The notes: generated by a model not told the origin, from the sequence alone. A DNA stretch of 64,000 nucleotides from Alnus glutinosa (GCF_958979055.1 NC_084889.1:6540261-6604260), one strand, 5' to 3'; positions 48,186 to 62,492 are shown, numbered from the stretch's first letter. Numbers and translations are program-made.

Positions 48186-51100
48186 TTTAATTTTATTATT
48201 ATTATTTAATTTTTGGTAGGTAAGTTCGTTCTGTTTATCCTTTAAATAGTTTGCTGCAAGTAGTTGCATTGGAGTTTGGGAATCTTATCCCATGCTTTCA
48301 ACTAACTTTCAGATGATGGATATAGACTATAGTGCAACTTTTGTTGGATTAGGTTAGGACCTTCCCTTTTCATCATCTTCTTCCTGCTGTCTTTTTCGTC
48401 GTTCCTATTACCAACAGTTTCCTTTAATCATTTTGGTCTATGATCGTCTTTATTATTGTATATTTTAGCTTGTTTGGTATGAGTCCCTTTACCCATTTTT
48501 TTAACAGTTGTTCTGGGTTGTCTTTATTTGGTTTTGCTCTCCCTTAAGTTTCTAATGTCTGGACTGTCTCCATCTTATACGGTGAGGACCCTGCTTGGTG
48601 GGACCTTCAAATGATCCCCCTTTCTTCATTGTCCTTGTGTCCAAAAGTTGTTGCTCCCTATTGTTATATTTACCAGAGAGAACCTAAATAGCCAGGGTGC
48701 TCTGCTTGTGGAGAATTTTTTGAGACAATTTTAATTTTATTGGTGATCACATTCACTGCTTATATTTTAACTGAATTCCTCTAGTTTCATTACCTATTGA
48801 TGTGGACATCAATCTTTAGACGAAGCTTCATTAACATATTTCTTCAGCCTCTCCCCTTCTTTGCTAAGTTTGATTTTTATTTTTTATTTTTTTTAATTTT
48901 TAAAATTTAAAATTTTAATTTTTTTAATTTTTGGATAAGTCCTTTCTGAATTAGATTCGTATGTCAGTGGAAGATCCAAGTCAAATATTGGAATTTATTT
49001 GTTTGCTTCTTTATCAAGCTATGGATATCTTTTGTTGTTGTGTCTGGATTTCTGCATTTCCTTGCAGTCTGGAATGTCTAGTTTGTTAATTAGTTTTAAT
49101 TTGAAGTAATTTGTGTTACAGTATCTCCATGCTTTAATTTTCTTCCCCCCCCCACCCCCACAAATTATTGGCATAAGCTCTATGAAAGAATGGTCTTATT
49201 TCATGTTAGTTGTAAGTGACTAAGGCTATTGGCTTGGATGAGGGATTGATGATTAGATGCTTTGTATAGAGATGCTTTTGTCCTAATATCTAAAAATTAG
49301 TCACAGCATGTTGGAAATGCTTGAAATGTTACATCGTACATGCATACTAAATGATAGTTAGAATTTGTGAACGTAATTCCTAAAAACAAATTAGTGCTTG
49401 CGTGAAATGGATATATGGTTTCTGAGTGCTATGTGAACAATTTATTCAAATCAAACTAATGAGGAAACAATGTGATCAGTCGGGTAAGGAGCATGATTGG
49501 CCAATGAGTTTTGGGGCAAATGATACTTCCTCCCCCCTTAAGAATGGTGTGGAGGGTAAGGTCAAGACCCATTTGTAACTTACCAAACAAAAACAAAAAC
49601 AAAAAACAAAAAAGGAGCACGATTTAGTACAAGTAGTAGGTTTGGTGTTGCAAAGAATTTGGTTGGGCGGTAGAAGTCGAAAGGATTGTAGGGGACTTGT
49701 GTGTGAGAACAATCTTCCAATAATCCCATTAATTGATGGTCTAAGGAATATTAGGTAGAGTGATTATAAGAGCTCTAGTGAAGACCAGCTTTTGTTTAAG
49801 ATTTGGGCTGCTAACAGTTGAGGCAGGAATTAAGAGTACATTGGTTTGAAGTAGAGAGAAATAAGTCATTAGACAGTGGATCAATAGGAGTGCAGTTGAT
49901 CCGTGAATAGTTTGGATATGGTTTGGATGATGGTGGTTGCGGTTGGTTGTTGATGGTGATGATGTTTTCTTCAATGACCTTTGAGGTCATAAAACAGTGA
50001 TTTTGTTGTCATTGGTAACAATTTTGAGAAAATGTTAGCGCTATGAGGATGCTAGTCATCGTTCGTCTGTTCAGAGTTCTAAGTAATTGCTATCTTTTGC
50101 AGCTACAACATTAACTGGTTTGCATTTTGCAACGACAACTATGATGACGCTTGTTCTAAGGTGGCTGGGATATGTCCAATCCTCTCATCTACCATTCGCA
50201 GAGCTTCTAAAATTTGTTATCTTTGCTAACTTCTCTATTGTTGGAATGAATGTTAGTCTAATGTGGAACTCTGTCGGATTCTATCAGGTAATTGTGTATG
50301 ATTTCGGTTTAGGTTTTCATTCTGGCGATCTATTGCAATGATTTTGAATGTTACGTATTCTCTACATTACATGCAGATTGCTAAGTTGAGTATGATTCCC
50401 GTTTCCTGCCTTTTGGAAGTTGTGTTGGACAAAATTCGATACTCTAGAGACACAAAGCTAAGCATAGTAGTTGTTCTATTGGGTGTTGGTGTTTGCACTG
50501 TGACCGATGTGAGTGTTAATACCAAAGGCTTCATTGCAGCCTTTATTGCAGTATGGAGCACTTCTCTGCAACAATATGTAAGTTGATCATTCCTCTACCC
50601 ATACACTTGCAATTATCTGTGTTTCTGCATGAATATAGTTACATATAATATCCACTATATTTAGACACACATCATGTTCATTGGTGCATGTATGTATTTA
50701 TCTGCATCTGCATGATATCGTAATTTGAAGAATGTTTTCAGCTTTCTAAATTGTTATTATGTAGTAACTCTCTTTTGTTAAACTCATAAACAGAGTTGTC
50801 TAAAACTCTCTCTCCCCCCCCTCCTCCTCCTCCTGCTAAATTCTGTCTATATTGTTTAGAAAGTCATATCTTATTGTTTTGTCAAAAAATCTACGTATGC
50901 AGTATGTTCATTTTCTTCAAAGAAAGTATCAACTTAGCTCTTTCAACCTGTTGGGACATACTGCTCCAGCGCAGGCGGCTTCGTTGCTGTTAGTAGGCCC
51001 CTTTCTAGATTATTGGTTGACAAACAAAAGAGTCTACGCTTACGACTATAATACAAGGTCTTTGGTAAGTACAACAGCAATTTGGCTTTGTCTTCTGTGA

Positions 51101-51966
51101 TTCTTATACAAAGTTATTGTTATTTTATCTTCATAATGTGCATATGAAAATTGCACAAACGGTTTTAAATTATCCTATTATGGGCAAAACATTAGTGGGC
51201 ATATGCTGTCAGTTGTTTTTATGCAATTAAAAAGTATTTTATAATTTCTCAAATTGTTTCCCCAGTCATTGGGGTGACTTAAAAAGTTTCTTGACTGCAA
51301 ATGGAGCTTCAAGCATCATTTTTCGCAGCAATCTCTCGATCAATTATTTCATGCCAGAATGACCCACAAAATTGCTTTTTAATATATGTTTTGCTGTGTA
51401 GTTATTTTTATTTTAAGTGAACCTTTTCTGTAATTGTTTGCAGCAGTTTCTGTTCAAAATGACTATTGTAGCTTCTATGGTGCCTTTTTAATTGGTTGTG
51501 TTGGTCTCTACATGACCTATGTACACCCCTTTTATTTACATGCATAAAGGGGTGACTGTACCCTGCTTCTGTCTTACATATTTTGATTTTAATAGGATAA
51601 TAACTCACAATTCCACCTATAACTTGGTCTTAACAGATATTTATAATTCTTTCGTGCACTATCGCCGTGGGGACAAACCTCAGCCAGTTTATATGCATCG
51701 GCAGATTTACAGCTGTCTCCTTCCAAGTCCTTGGTCATATGAAGACAATCCTTGTTTTGATTATGGGATTCTTTTTCTTCGGGAAGGAAGGTCTCAATAT
51801 GCATGTGGTTTTGGGAATGGTCATAGCTGTAGTTGGAATGATTTGGTACGGCAACGCATCGTCTAAGCCTGGTGGAAAAGAGCGTCGGAGCCACTCACTC
51901 CCTACCATCCGACAACAAAAACACAGCGGCTTATCAGAATCCACTGAGCTCGATGGGAAACTGTAA
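47858..51966 (+). CDS. URGT: UDP-rhamnose/UDP-galactose transporter (URGT5/6-type)
   Basis: Coding exons 47858-47993, 50103-50287, 50377-50577, 50903-51064 and 51637-51966 join in frame to 337 aa, ending TAA (51964-51966). The product is a multi-pass nucleotide-sugar transporter of the plant NST-KT group. Hydrophobic helices alternate with signature stretches such as [53 protein letters not shown] and [18 protein letters not shown]. The latter Lys-Thr pair in a late helix is the group hallmark. It closely matches Arabidopsis At4g09810/At1g34020 as I remember them. These Golgi exchangers import UDP-rhamnose and UDP-galactose against UMP for pectin and glycoprotein synthesis. A second in-frame ATG at 47864 has the better context (G at -3) and gives 335 aa, closer to relatives. 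The hydrophilic tail after [13 protein letters not shown] faces the cytosol in this family. Confidence 0.94.
49499..49611 (+). mobile_element. SINE in intron 1 of the transporter gene
   Basis: 113 bp between 13-bp direct repeats aaggagcatgatt (49486-49498) and aaggagcacgatt (49612-49624), one mismatch. 'gggcaaatgatacttcctcc' resembles a plant SINE A-box zone, 'gtcaagaccc' a B-box, and the 3' end 'gtaacttacc' runs into an A-rich tail of AAAAAC units. This matches tRNA-derived plant SINEs as I remember them. Confidence 0.7.
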
Positions 51967-52909
51967 GTGTTCCTTAGGAAAAAAGTGAGCATACAAAGGA
52001 TTCCAGGAAGATATTGATTTATTGAGATTAGAAAACCACCCGCCGGCTCTAATTATTTTCGAACTTTTTTGTAATTCCTAGTTTCATTTCTTGTTTTGAA
52101 TTCCCCCCCTTCAGGGATCGAATGGATATTTCTGGATAGGCTTATAGGTTTACCTACAAATTTTTTCTGTTTCATGATTATATTTTATAGTAATCATTTT
52201 TTTTTGTGCTATTTACTTCCAAACCATTTTTTTTTTCTTCCTTCTAGGTGAATAAGGGAAAGGGTTACAATGGGAGGATCCGACCCACTTCTGATCCGAA
52301 CGGAAGAGAAAGTGGGCAATCTTAAAATTGAAAAAGGGGTGGACTCCCCAATATTAGACCAAAACCAAACAGAAACAACACAGAAATATAAATAAAAGGT
52401 AGGATATGAGACAAATAAATGACTCAGTCTTTTCAAATTGCTGTACAAGGCGGTTTCAAAAGTGAAAGGGTCCCTTTGCCGAACTCTAATAGCGTTTTGT
52501 TGTTGTTGTCATTTTTTGGTGGTTGTTGCAGGTCTCAAGTAGGGATGCAGTTGGGCTTGTCCTGATCTGTTTTCCTTTCACTTTTGAAACCGTCTTGTGC
52601 AGCTATTTGAAATGATCTTGAGTCATTTATTTGTCCCATTTCTTATCTTTTTGTTTATATTTCTGCGCCGAATATTCCCATCAAAACTTGAACGTTAAAG
52701 CCAATTTGACCATTTTAGCTTTAATAATTATCAATGCCTGCGTGTCAACCTTATTAGAATAACTTGGCTTATTCATTTTTGGATATTAATTTTTCAATTA
52801 ATATTCTCCTTCAGAACTTGGTCTCTTTTGTGACACTGAGCTTTATTTATAATAAGGATAAAGTTGACCACTTAAAAAAAAAAAAAGCACTAGTTCAACC
52901 AATTGTCAT
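51967..52909. other. 3' flank of the transporter gene
   Basis: Contains the 3' untranslated region, then a large inverted repeat (52381-52665, listed separately) and AT-rich sequence up to the LINE. No gene seen. Confidence 0.45.
52381..52665. repeat. ~90-bp inverted repeat with 104-bp loop
   Basis: Left arm 52381-52469 and right arm 52574-52665 pair over their whole length with scattered mismatches; for example, 'acaaataaatgactcagtct' pairs with the stretch around 52612-52634. Each arm also reads 'tttcaaaagtgaaagg' at its inner end (left) or the complement (right). If transcribed with the transporter 3' end it would fold into a long hairpin. Confidence 0.75.
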
Positions 52910-54330
52910 AATGTTATTGAGAAGATGAAAGCTAGACTAGCAGGGTGGAAGAAGGTGTGTTTATCTAAAGGGGGGAGGTTAACCTTGATCAATAGCACTC
53001 TCTCAAGCTTACCTACGTACTTTCTATCTCTTTTCCCTATTCCTGTGAGAGTGGCAAATCGTTTGGAGAAACTTCAGAGAGATTTCCTTTGGGGTGGTGT
53101 TGGAGATGAATTTAAATTTCATTTGGTTAATTGGCGTACGATTTGTTCTTCTAAAGCTTCGGGGGGGCTAGGAGTGAGAAATTTGGTTATGTTCAACAAA
53201 GCCTTGATGGGTAAATGGTTATGGAGATATGCTATGGAGAGAGATGCTTTTTGGAGAAAGGTGGTGGATGTCAAATATGGTAGTTTGAGGGGTGGTTGGT
53301 GTTCTAAGGAGGTTGGGGGTTCTTATGGGTTTGGCGTGTGGAAAAGTATTAGGAGGGGATGGGATGTTTTTGCTGCGCATGTGAGATATGAGATCGGGAA
53401 TGGTTCGAAAGTTCTGTTTTGGCATGATGTATGGTGTGGGGAAATTCCTTTGAAGATCCTCTTTCCAGATTTGTTCCTTATTGCTAGAAGAAAGGATGCT
53501 TGGGTGGAGGAAATTATGCAGAGACAAAATGGCACCATCTTATGGAATATTATGTTTTCTCGTTCAATTCATGATTGGGAGGTCAAAGCGGTTAGTAGGT
53601 TTTTTGGGATGTTGTATACCCTCAAAGTTAGCAGCGAGGGAGAGGATAAGTTGTGTTGGGTGCCAGCGCGAAAGAAATCTTTTGAGGTAAAGTCCTACTA
53701 TAAGTTGTTGTCTAGTCCTACTCAGTCTTCATTTCCGTGGAAAAGTATTTAGAAAGTTAATGTTCCCTCGAGAGTGGCTTTCTTTGTTTGGACGGCAACT
53801 TTAGAGAAATCTTTAACTTTGGATAACCTTCGAAAGAGAAACATTATCGTGATGGATTGGTGCTCTATGTGTAAGATCGCTGGAGAATCCATTGATCATT
53901 TGTTTCTGCATTGTATGGTGGCTACAGAATTGTGGAGGGCGCTTTTGCAATTGTTTGGGGTGGAGTGGGTAATGTCGTGGTCGGTGAAAGACATGTTGGG
54001 GAGTTGGAGGGGCCAGAAGGGTAATCGGACTTCGATACAGATTTGGCGCATGGCTCCGTTGTGTTTGATGTGGTGCGTTTGGAGGGAACGGAATGCATGC
54101 TGTTTTGAAGATTGTGAGACTGGTTTGTCGAATCTGAAGAGAAAGATGCTTCATATATTGTTTATGTGGAGAGATAGAATTAAGTTAATGCATGAATGTT
54201 CCTATTTTGATTTCTTAGATAGATGTTCTCTATGTTCTTTACATTAGGGGTTCCTTGTATACATCCTGTGTACCTTGGGTTGCGCTCCTTTGCGCCTTTT
54301 CAATATATTTTACTTATCAAAAACATCTTT
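52910..54330 (+). pseudogene. 5'-truncated LINE, reverse-transcriptase C-terminus and zinc-binding region, one TAG
   Basis: The frame from AAT at 52910 encodes the typical plant L1 segment after the polymerase core: NVIEKMKARLAGWKKVCLSK, GGRLTLINSTLSSLPTYFLS, then LQRDFLWGG, GGLGVRNLVMFNKALMGKWL, and after the stop CSMCKIAGESIDHLFLHC, a zf-RVT-type Cys/His cluster. The frame is broken only by TAG at 53750-53752, where relatives have Trp (KSVW), and runs to a stop at 54245-54247. The 3' region with 'tatattttacttatcaaaaa' marks the LINE end near 54325. No target-site duplication identified. Confidence 0.85.
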
Positions 54331-56740
54331 TTCTTTTTCTTTTCTTTTCTTTTCTTTTTTCTTTTTTTTTTTTTCTTTCTTTTTTTTTTTTTAATGAAAA
54401 AGTCATAACATCTTCTTAGTTGCACTGCTATTTAGCCCATTGAAATTAAAAGTTTCATCCTTAATTTATTGAGCTGATAATTTTTTGAAATATTATGTGG
54501 CCTTATCTTTCTCTTTCGGGCCTTTATATTGTGGATGGTAGCTACTGCTATATGATCGTACTGATCCAACTAGAAGTAGAACAATGTTTTCTTTATAACA
54601 AGGCTTATATAAGCTAATTAGATTAAAAACAAAAAGAAAAAAAAGAGATAAACTTGAGGTTCAATTATGTCCCTATATATAAGCACACTAAAGGTTCAAT
54701 TTTTTTTTTTTTTTTGAGTCAAGGTTCAAAAATTTAATCACATCTTATCAATGTAAAAGTACTAATTATTATTATAATGTAAAACCTTTTCTGTAAATTA
54801 CTTAATAAATTTTTACATTATCTTTTATTGCCAAGTAAAAAATTTCTTACTTCTAATTAGGGGTGGACAAAAACCCACCCACCCGAATTTTGACCCAGCA
54901 TTGACCCGTTCGGGTTAGATGTCAGATAGCATTTTGAATTTCCGACTAAAATCATGTCGAAAGTCAGAAACCCACTCTTCATCTCTCTCGAATCCTCTCC
55001 CAAAATCTGTCTTTGAACAAGACAAAGATGCTTCATCGTCACCCTTCGGTCTTCGACTCCTCGTCCGATGAAGATACATATCTTCATCTGACAATTCATG
55101 AAAACAAAGACGAAGCTTATTGAAGAGGAAGAGTCTTCGTCATATCTCTATGTCTTCGTTTGACAAAGACAAAGATTTGAAATCTCTGTATCTGGCCATC
55201 TTCATCTCTGTCATCTCTAGCCACAGTACGCCACCACCCTCGGGAACCTCCTCCATCTTCGACCATCGTCTGTTATCATCCTCGACGGCCCTTCCTCATT
55301 GGGTTGGCCGGTGGTAGGCTGGGGCGGATGGTAGCCAAAGACGATGGAGGACTACCAAATATGGTTGTCGGCTGTAGGTTGGGCTAGACAGTGGTGGGCA
55401 ATAGGCTACGACAGGTGGTGGTTGATGACATTGGTCAGTGGCTGGTGGTAGGCTAGGTTGGGCGGTGGCTAGTGGTGAGCAATGATTTGGTGGTCAAAAC
55501 CACCAGATGGCCGTTGGAGGTAGTCTTGGGCACTAGGGATGGTGCGACTAGAATGAAAAGGACGATTGATTTTGTGGGATATTATTTTTATGGGAAATGA
55601 TAAAAAAAACAACAATTACACAATTCCTACACAACCATCACTCACATGTGGGTGTGCCCATGTATTGGTAGGTCCCACCACATGTGAGTGATTGTTGTAT
55701 ACAAGTTGTGTAATTGTTGTTTTTCTATCACTACCCTTATTCCTCATTTTAGGAGAATAACGAAGTCCGTTGCTTGTTTCGTCCTATAGTAATAATCAGT
55801 CCTAACTATTTCTAATTATTCCAAGTAATTGTGGCACAACCAATTAATGGGATAACTATTCTATTCCCGAGTATTTATGAGTACCAAACATGCCCTTACT
55901 TTACTTTAGAAGCTAGAACTTCCAACCACGAACCATATCCTTCCAGGCTGCTTGGTCGCAACTACTTTACCTCCTTTGCTTCAGGTTCTCTCTAAGCTAA
56001 ACGCTTACATAGTTGAAAACACAAAGTATGAGTACTCAAGTTGAAGAGTTTAAACGAAGTAAATTTCTTTTTCTTTTACTGAAGATTCATATGCACTTAA
56101 TAAGGTCTCATCAATGCTCGATTAGTATTCATCAGCTAAAGTCTTCTATATAGGCTAGTTAACTGGTTAAGGACCATATTAAGAATCGAATCGCAACTTC
56201 ATTTAGGTGTTTAAAGGTTAGGGTGTTTAATGGAAATAACCCAAGAAACTGCATTTCTCATTACCCTAACCTAATAAAACGGGTTTGATGCTTGTAATAG
56301 CTACGTACAAACTCTCAAGTCTACCCCAAAGAGCATGCTCTGATCTCCCAAGACGTTACAAACTCCATCTTCTAACATCGAGTTTTTGTTTTCTCTAGTA
56401 TTGCTGAAAAAGAGTAACAGAAACAGAAGACTTTTGTGCATAATATGAAATCCAACCCAAAGGAAATATTCTGATTCCCAAGATTAATACTCAAACCATC
56501 ATCCATCTTCTAACAACGCGTGGTATTCATCCATAAAATTTTGAGGGTTGCTTTTGTTTTCGCCTGGTAAATTTGAGTAGAGAGGATGAAACCCATAAGC
56601 AAAAACTCCAAACTCCAAACCCCAAAAATAGTATTCTCACTCCCGGGACAACTTTGACACAACCAAATTAGATAGAACCATAGAAAAACCAAAATTGAGC
56701 AAACAAGATAATAGGGTTACAAGGTTCAAAACCCAACCAC
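54331..56740. other. spacer between the LINE and RPS18
   Basis: CTTTT-rich tract at 54330-54390. A hAT-like start 'aggggtggacaaaaaccca' at about 54861 has no matching end seen. A GGTGG/TAGGC-rich low-complexity part lies at 55300-55530. A Harbinger-like end 'gggcatgtttggtactcat' (reverse) lies near 55880. A MITE at 55592-55736 is listed separately. No gene recognised. Confidence 0.45.
55592..55736. mobile_element. 145-bp hairpin MITE
   Basis: Arms of about 60 bp: 'aaacaacaattacacaattc' on the left pairs with (reverse complement) 'aaacaacaattacacaactt' on the right, and both reach 'cactcacatgtggg'. A TTAT tetramer flanks each side. Confidence 0.6.
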
Positions 56741-56820
56741 AACCACAGTACAAAAAATCTAATAATGTCTGGCTTGCCCAACCAAATATTTAATTGTTTA
56801 AAACAAAGAAAGAAAAAAGC

Positions 56821-58799
<1,979 letters not shown>

Positions 58800-58901
58800 T
58801 TTGGACTTGCAGAGACAGAGCCTGCGAAAGAGAGGATTCGGAGGCAGAAAGCGAAGCGGTGCGGGAGGTCTGAGGTTAGGTTTTCTGCTGCCTTCTTTAC
58901 G

Positions 58902-58908
58902 TTATATA
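58902..58908 (-). promoter_or_regulatory. TATA box of RPS18
   Basis: TATATAA on the minus strand, about 105 bp upstream of the start codon and just downstream of a telo-box. Confidence 0.5.
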
Positions 58909-58940
58909 CTGTGACGCGGCAGCCTACTTCGCATTCGTTG

Positions 58941-58950
58941 TTAGGGTTTT
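58941..58950 (-). promoter_or_regulatory. telo-box of RPS18
   Basis: AAAACCCTAA on the minus strand, 142 bp upstream of the start codon. Telo-boxes (AAACCCTA) are a hallmark of promoters of plant ribosomal-protein genes and act with growth-related factors. Confidence 0.65.
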
Positions 58951-58989
58951 GTAACTTCTGCTCCGCTTGGACGATTTTGCCCTTCATTG

Positions 58990-59755
58990 GATTTGATCAT
59001 TTTGTTTTTATTTTATTTGTATTTTTTATTTATATATAAATAGTGAAATTATATTTTTGTTTAAGTTAACCTATAAGTTATTATAATATAACTATTTATC
59101 CTAAAATACTTTTGAAATTATTTTTTTTTTATTTTTATTTTTGTTTTAATTATTTGTTAATAATTTTGAGAAAAAAAAAATGTATTTTTGATTGAAAAGT
59201 TACTAGACGAGGCCTTCATTGATCTAGTGTTTTCGTCAAAGAAACCTTGTAAGGGTAGCCTATCGGCCGGTCATACACTAAGTCCCACTTAAGAGTGCAA
59301 TTTTATGAATGCCACAAAAATCTTGTTATATCATATATTCGAAATTTGAGTAAATGTAATAGAAAAACTGATCTCAATAGTAATAGTAATTGAAATTGTC
59401 ACATATGCATTGTAAAATAATGTGATTTGTAACATTAATCATCATTAATACATGGCGAGAATGATGCCAAATTGAACTTGGTCGGGCAACCTCAATAATA
59501 TGGGCTATGTTTATTAAAAAAATAATAATAAAAAAAAAATCGTCCTTTATTTTCTTTTCCCAAACACAAATATAACACTACAGAAAACATAAAAGGAGTT
59601 TTTACTTTTATATCACATAAGAAAATATTTTTTAACCAAAATTAAAAAGAAAAAAAAAAAATCTCCAAAACACTAACAAACAGAGCTAGACCTCTCTATC
59701 AAATTTCTGAGTATCAATAATTGAAAATTCACAACATTTTTGTAGTAGATATTCG
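58990..59755. other. AT-rich spacer upstream of RPS18
   Basis: No gene. Near 59469-59505 is a stretch 'aacctcaataatatgggc' that recurs in similar form at about 61897-61935 on the far side of the LINE. Confidence 0.45.
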
Positions 59756-61847
59756 CGGATTGTGGGGTGCTCGTCTTTGGCCTCTCAGTCCAGCTCTTAT
59801 TGGCAGCATCTCTAGAAAATTAAGGTTCCTCGGTCAGTAACTCTATTTCTATGGCGAGCTTGTAATGAAGTACTCCCAACAAAGAACAATTTATTTAAAA
59901 GAAAGGTGGTTCCGGCACCTGTCTGCCCAATGTGTGGAGTTGATGATGAAACGACTGGCCATGTGCTGTGGTGGTGTGCCGCTGCCCAATGTGTCTGGGG
60001 TTGTTGTGGGGGTTCAATCAACAAAAGTGTGGTGATGAAGGACGATTTTTTCAGTATTTTCTGCTATCTTTGTGATAGATTGGACACGGACGAGTTGGAG
60101 CTTTTTGCGATCATAGCCCATAAGATTTGGCTGAGGAGGAATTCGATGGTATTTGGGGGCCCAATTCCATCCCCCTCTTGTTTGATGAAAGGTGCCAAAG
60201 AGCTGTTGGGAGATTATCGGAAATCCTCCATGGATGCTGCGAATTGGGAGAACGGAAGTCCTCGTGCACTTTCGCGGTGGAGTAAACCAGCTGCCGAATC
60301 CATCAAGATAAATTGGGACGCTGCTTTGGATGTTCGGAAGAAACGTATGGGAGTGGGAATCATTGCCAGAAATGATATGGGCGACGTGAAGGCAGCGTTG
60401 TGCACAACGCTTCCCTATATCCAGAATCCTACTGTGGCTGAAGCCTTTGGGGCTAGGAGGGCGGTGGAATTTGCTAGAGAAATGGGCTTCTCCTCAATTG
60501 AGATTGAAGGGGATTCTCGTGAAGTGGTTCTGGCTTTAGGGAACTCAGGGGATTGCTGCGTTTCTTACGGAAATTTAGTTTCGAAAACTCGGGTTTTGCT
60601 TTCCTCTTTTCCTCATTGGAAAATTGCGCATGTGGGGTGTGATGAGAACAAGGCTGCTCACTACTTGGCTAAGCTAGCTGTTTCCCAATTCTGTCAAATG
60701 TGTGGATAGGTGTTTGCCCCTCAGCTATTGTGGATATTGTCCGTACTGATATTTCTTAATGGAAAGGGTTAAATACCCCAGAGGTACCTGAGTTTTACGT
60801 GTTTTTAAATTTAGTACCTCAGTTTCATTTCGTATCACAGGTAGTACCTGAATTTGGAAGAAAAAATCATTGTGCTATTACTCGTCCAAATTTCAACTTC
60901 TCGCCACGTGTCAACCTCAGCGGTTGACACGTGGCACCACATAAAAAAAAATTAAAAATTAAAAAAAATTAAAAAAATGATTAAAATTAAAGAAAAAAAA
61001 AAAGAAAAAAAAAAGAGGGATGGCTGAGCCACCCCCCTTGGCCACCATGGGGTGGCCGGCCACCCCCATTTTGGCCAAGGAGGTGGCCCAGCCACCCCCT
61101 TGGCCGGTCTGGGGTGGCCGAACCACCCCATAGGGGGTGGTTCGGCCACCCCACAGTTGAAAAAATAAAAAAAATAAAAATTTGAAGGGTTTTGGCCCTA
61201 GGGGGTGGCCGAACCACCCCCTAGGGCCCCCTGGGGCAAAACCCTTCAAATTTTTTTTTTTTTTTTTTTTTTTCAACTGTGGGGTGGCCGAACCACCCCC
61301 TAGGGCCATGGGGGTGGTTCGGCCACCCCCTACGGCCAAAACCCTTCAATTTATTTTATTTTATTTTATTTTATTTATTTATTTTTTTTTTTAACTGTGG
61401 GGTGGCCGAACCACCCCCTAGGGCCACGGGGGTGGTTCGGCCACCCCCTAGGGCCAAAACCCTTCCAATTTTTTTTATTTTTTTTTTTTTCAACTCTGGG
61501 GTGGCCATAGGGGGTGGTTCGGCCACCCCAGACCCGCCAGACCGGCCAAGGGGGTGGCTGGGCCACCTCCTTGGCCAAAATGGGGGTGGCCGATCATTTT
61601 TTTAATTTTTTAATTTTTAATTTTTTTTATGTGGTGCCACGTGTCAACCGCTGAAGTTGACACGTGGCGAGAAGTTGAAATTTAGACGAGAAATAGCACA
61701 ATGATTTTTTCTTCCAAATTCAGGTACTACCTGTGATACAAAATGAAACTGAGGTACTAAATTTAAAAACATGTAAAACTCAGGTACCTCTGGGGTATTT
61801 AACCCTAATGGAAAAACAAAACTTCCCCTTCAAAAAAAAAAAAAAAA
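59756..61847 (+). pseudogene. LINE 3' fragment (zinc-binding and RNase H-like) with nested foldback element
   Basis: The in-frame coding remnant runs from about 59756 to TAG at 60707-60709. After an amber stop at 59813-59815 it reads KIKVPRSVTLFLWRACNEVL, then the zf-RVT pattern CPMCGVDDETTGHVLWWC, then an RNase H-like domain from IKINWDAAL through EIEGDSREVVLAL to HVGCDENKAAHYLAKLA. RNase H acidic residues Asp (NWDAA), Glu (VAEAFGARR), Asp (EGDSRE) and a late Asp (GCDENK) are all present. The 3' untranslated region is split by the Mutator-like element 60766-61805 and resumes to a poly(A) at about 61831-61847. It lacks the endonuclease and polymerase. Confidence 0.87.
60766..61805. mobile_element. 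foldback Mutator-like element nested in a LINE
   Basis: 1040 bp with a perfect 9-bp duplication taatggaaa (60757-60765 and 61806-61814). TIRs of about 200 bp start 'gggttaaataccccagaggt' and (reverse complement) 'gggttaaataccccagaggt', identical at the tip. Each arm carries two CACGTG motifs (60905, 60928, 61638, 61661). The core repeats GGGGTGGCCGAACCACCCC-type palindromes separated by A- or T-rich pieces. No transposase. Confidence 0.88.
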
Positions 61848-62492
61848 GAAATGCTTTTTTTCAAAAAAAATAAATAAATAAATTCTGCAATTAATAAATT
61901 GAACTTGATTGGGGAACCTCAATAATATGGGTTTTTTTTTATTTATTTATTTGATCTTAATGAATAGAACATTGGTTCTTCCAGAGAGAAATAAATAATG
62001 ATAACACCAACGACAAGCTTCTTACTTGCTTTGGTGTATCACACTGACTGGTAGCTATATCTCTCTCTAACTGACACTAGAACCCAAGATTACAAGAGCA
62101 GTGAACTCGAAATAACAAATGTACGCGTTTAAGAGGATCCCTCTTGCTTTTCCAACTCTCTGCGAAGAAATCATACTACGAATCTAAGGTTAAATTTCGG
62201 CCTATTTTTTACAAACAAAACAAAAAGTAACTCGAATGGAACAAAAATCAAACACCACAATGTCTACTCACTGTACAGAAGCATGCTTGCAAGAAGGATT
62301 ATAATGTCTGGCCAATGAAAGCAATGTAATTGACATTCTCAGGCTTCTATATCTACGACAACAGAATGTATAGTTACTTGCCTGCAAGCCCACGTCCTTC
62401 AAAGGCAATAAATAATGTATGTTTTTATGATTATATGCAAGTCTCACTACAAAAAACTCAAACCTAAAATGGCTGGAAGAAGCTACTTGATG
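61848..62492. other. 3' flank of GIGANTEA
   Basis: AT-rich, includes the GIGANTEA 3' untranslated region. No other gene seen. Confidence 0.5.

Noticed and set aside
60952-61605. Several open frames in the 60766-61805 element
   Set aside because: Same GC-rich palindromic core; no initiation context, no domain and no agreement between copies.
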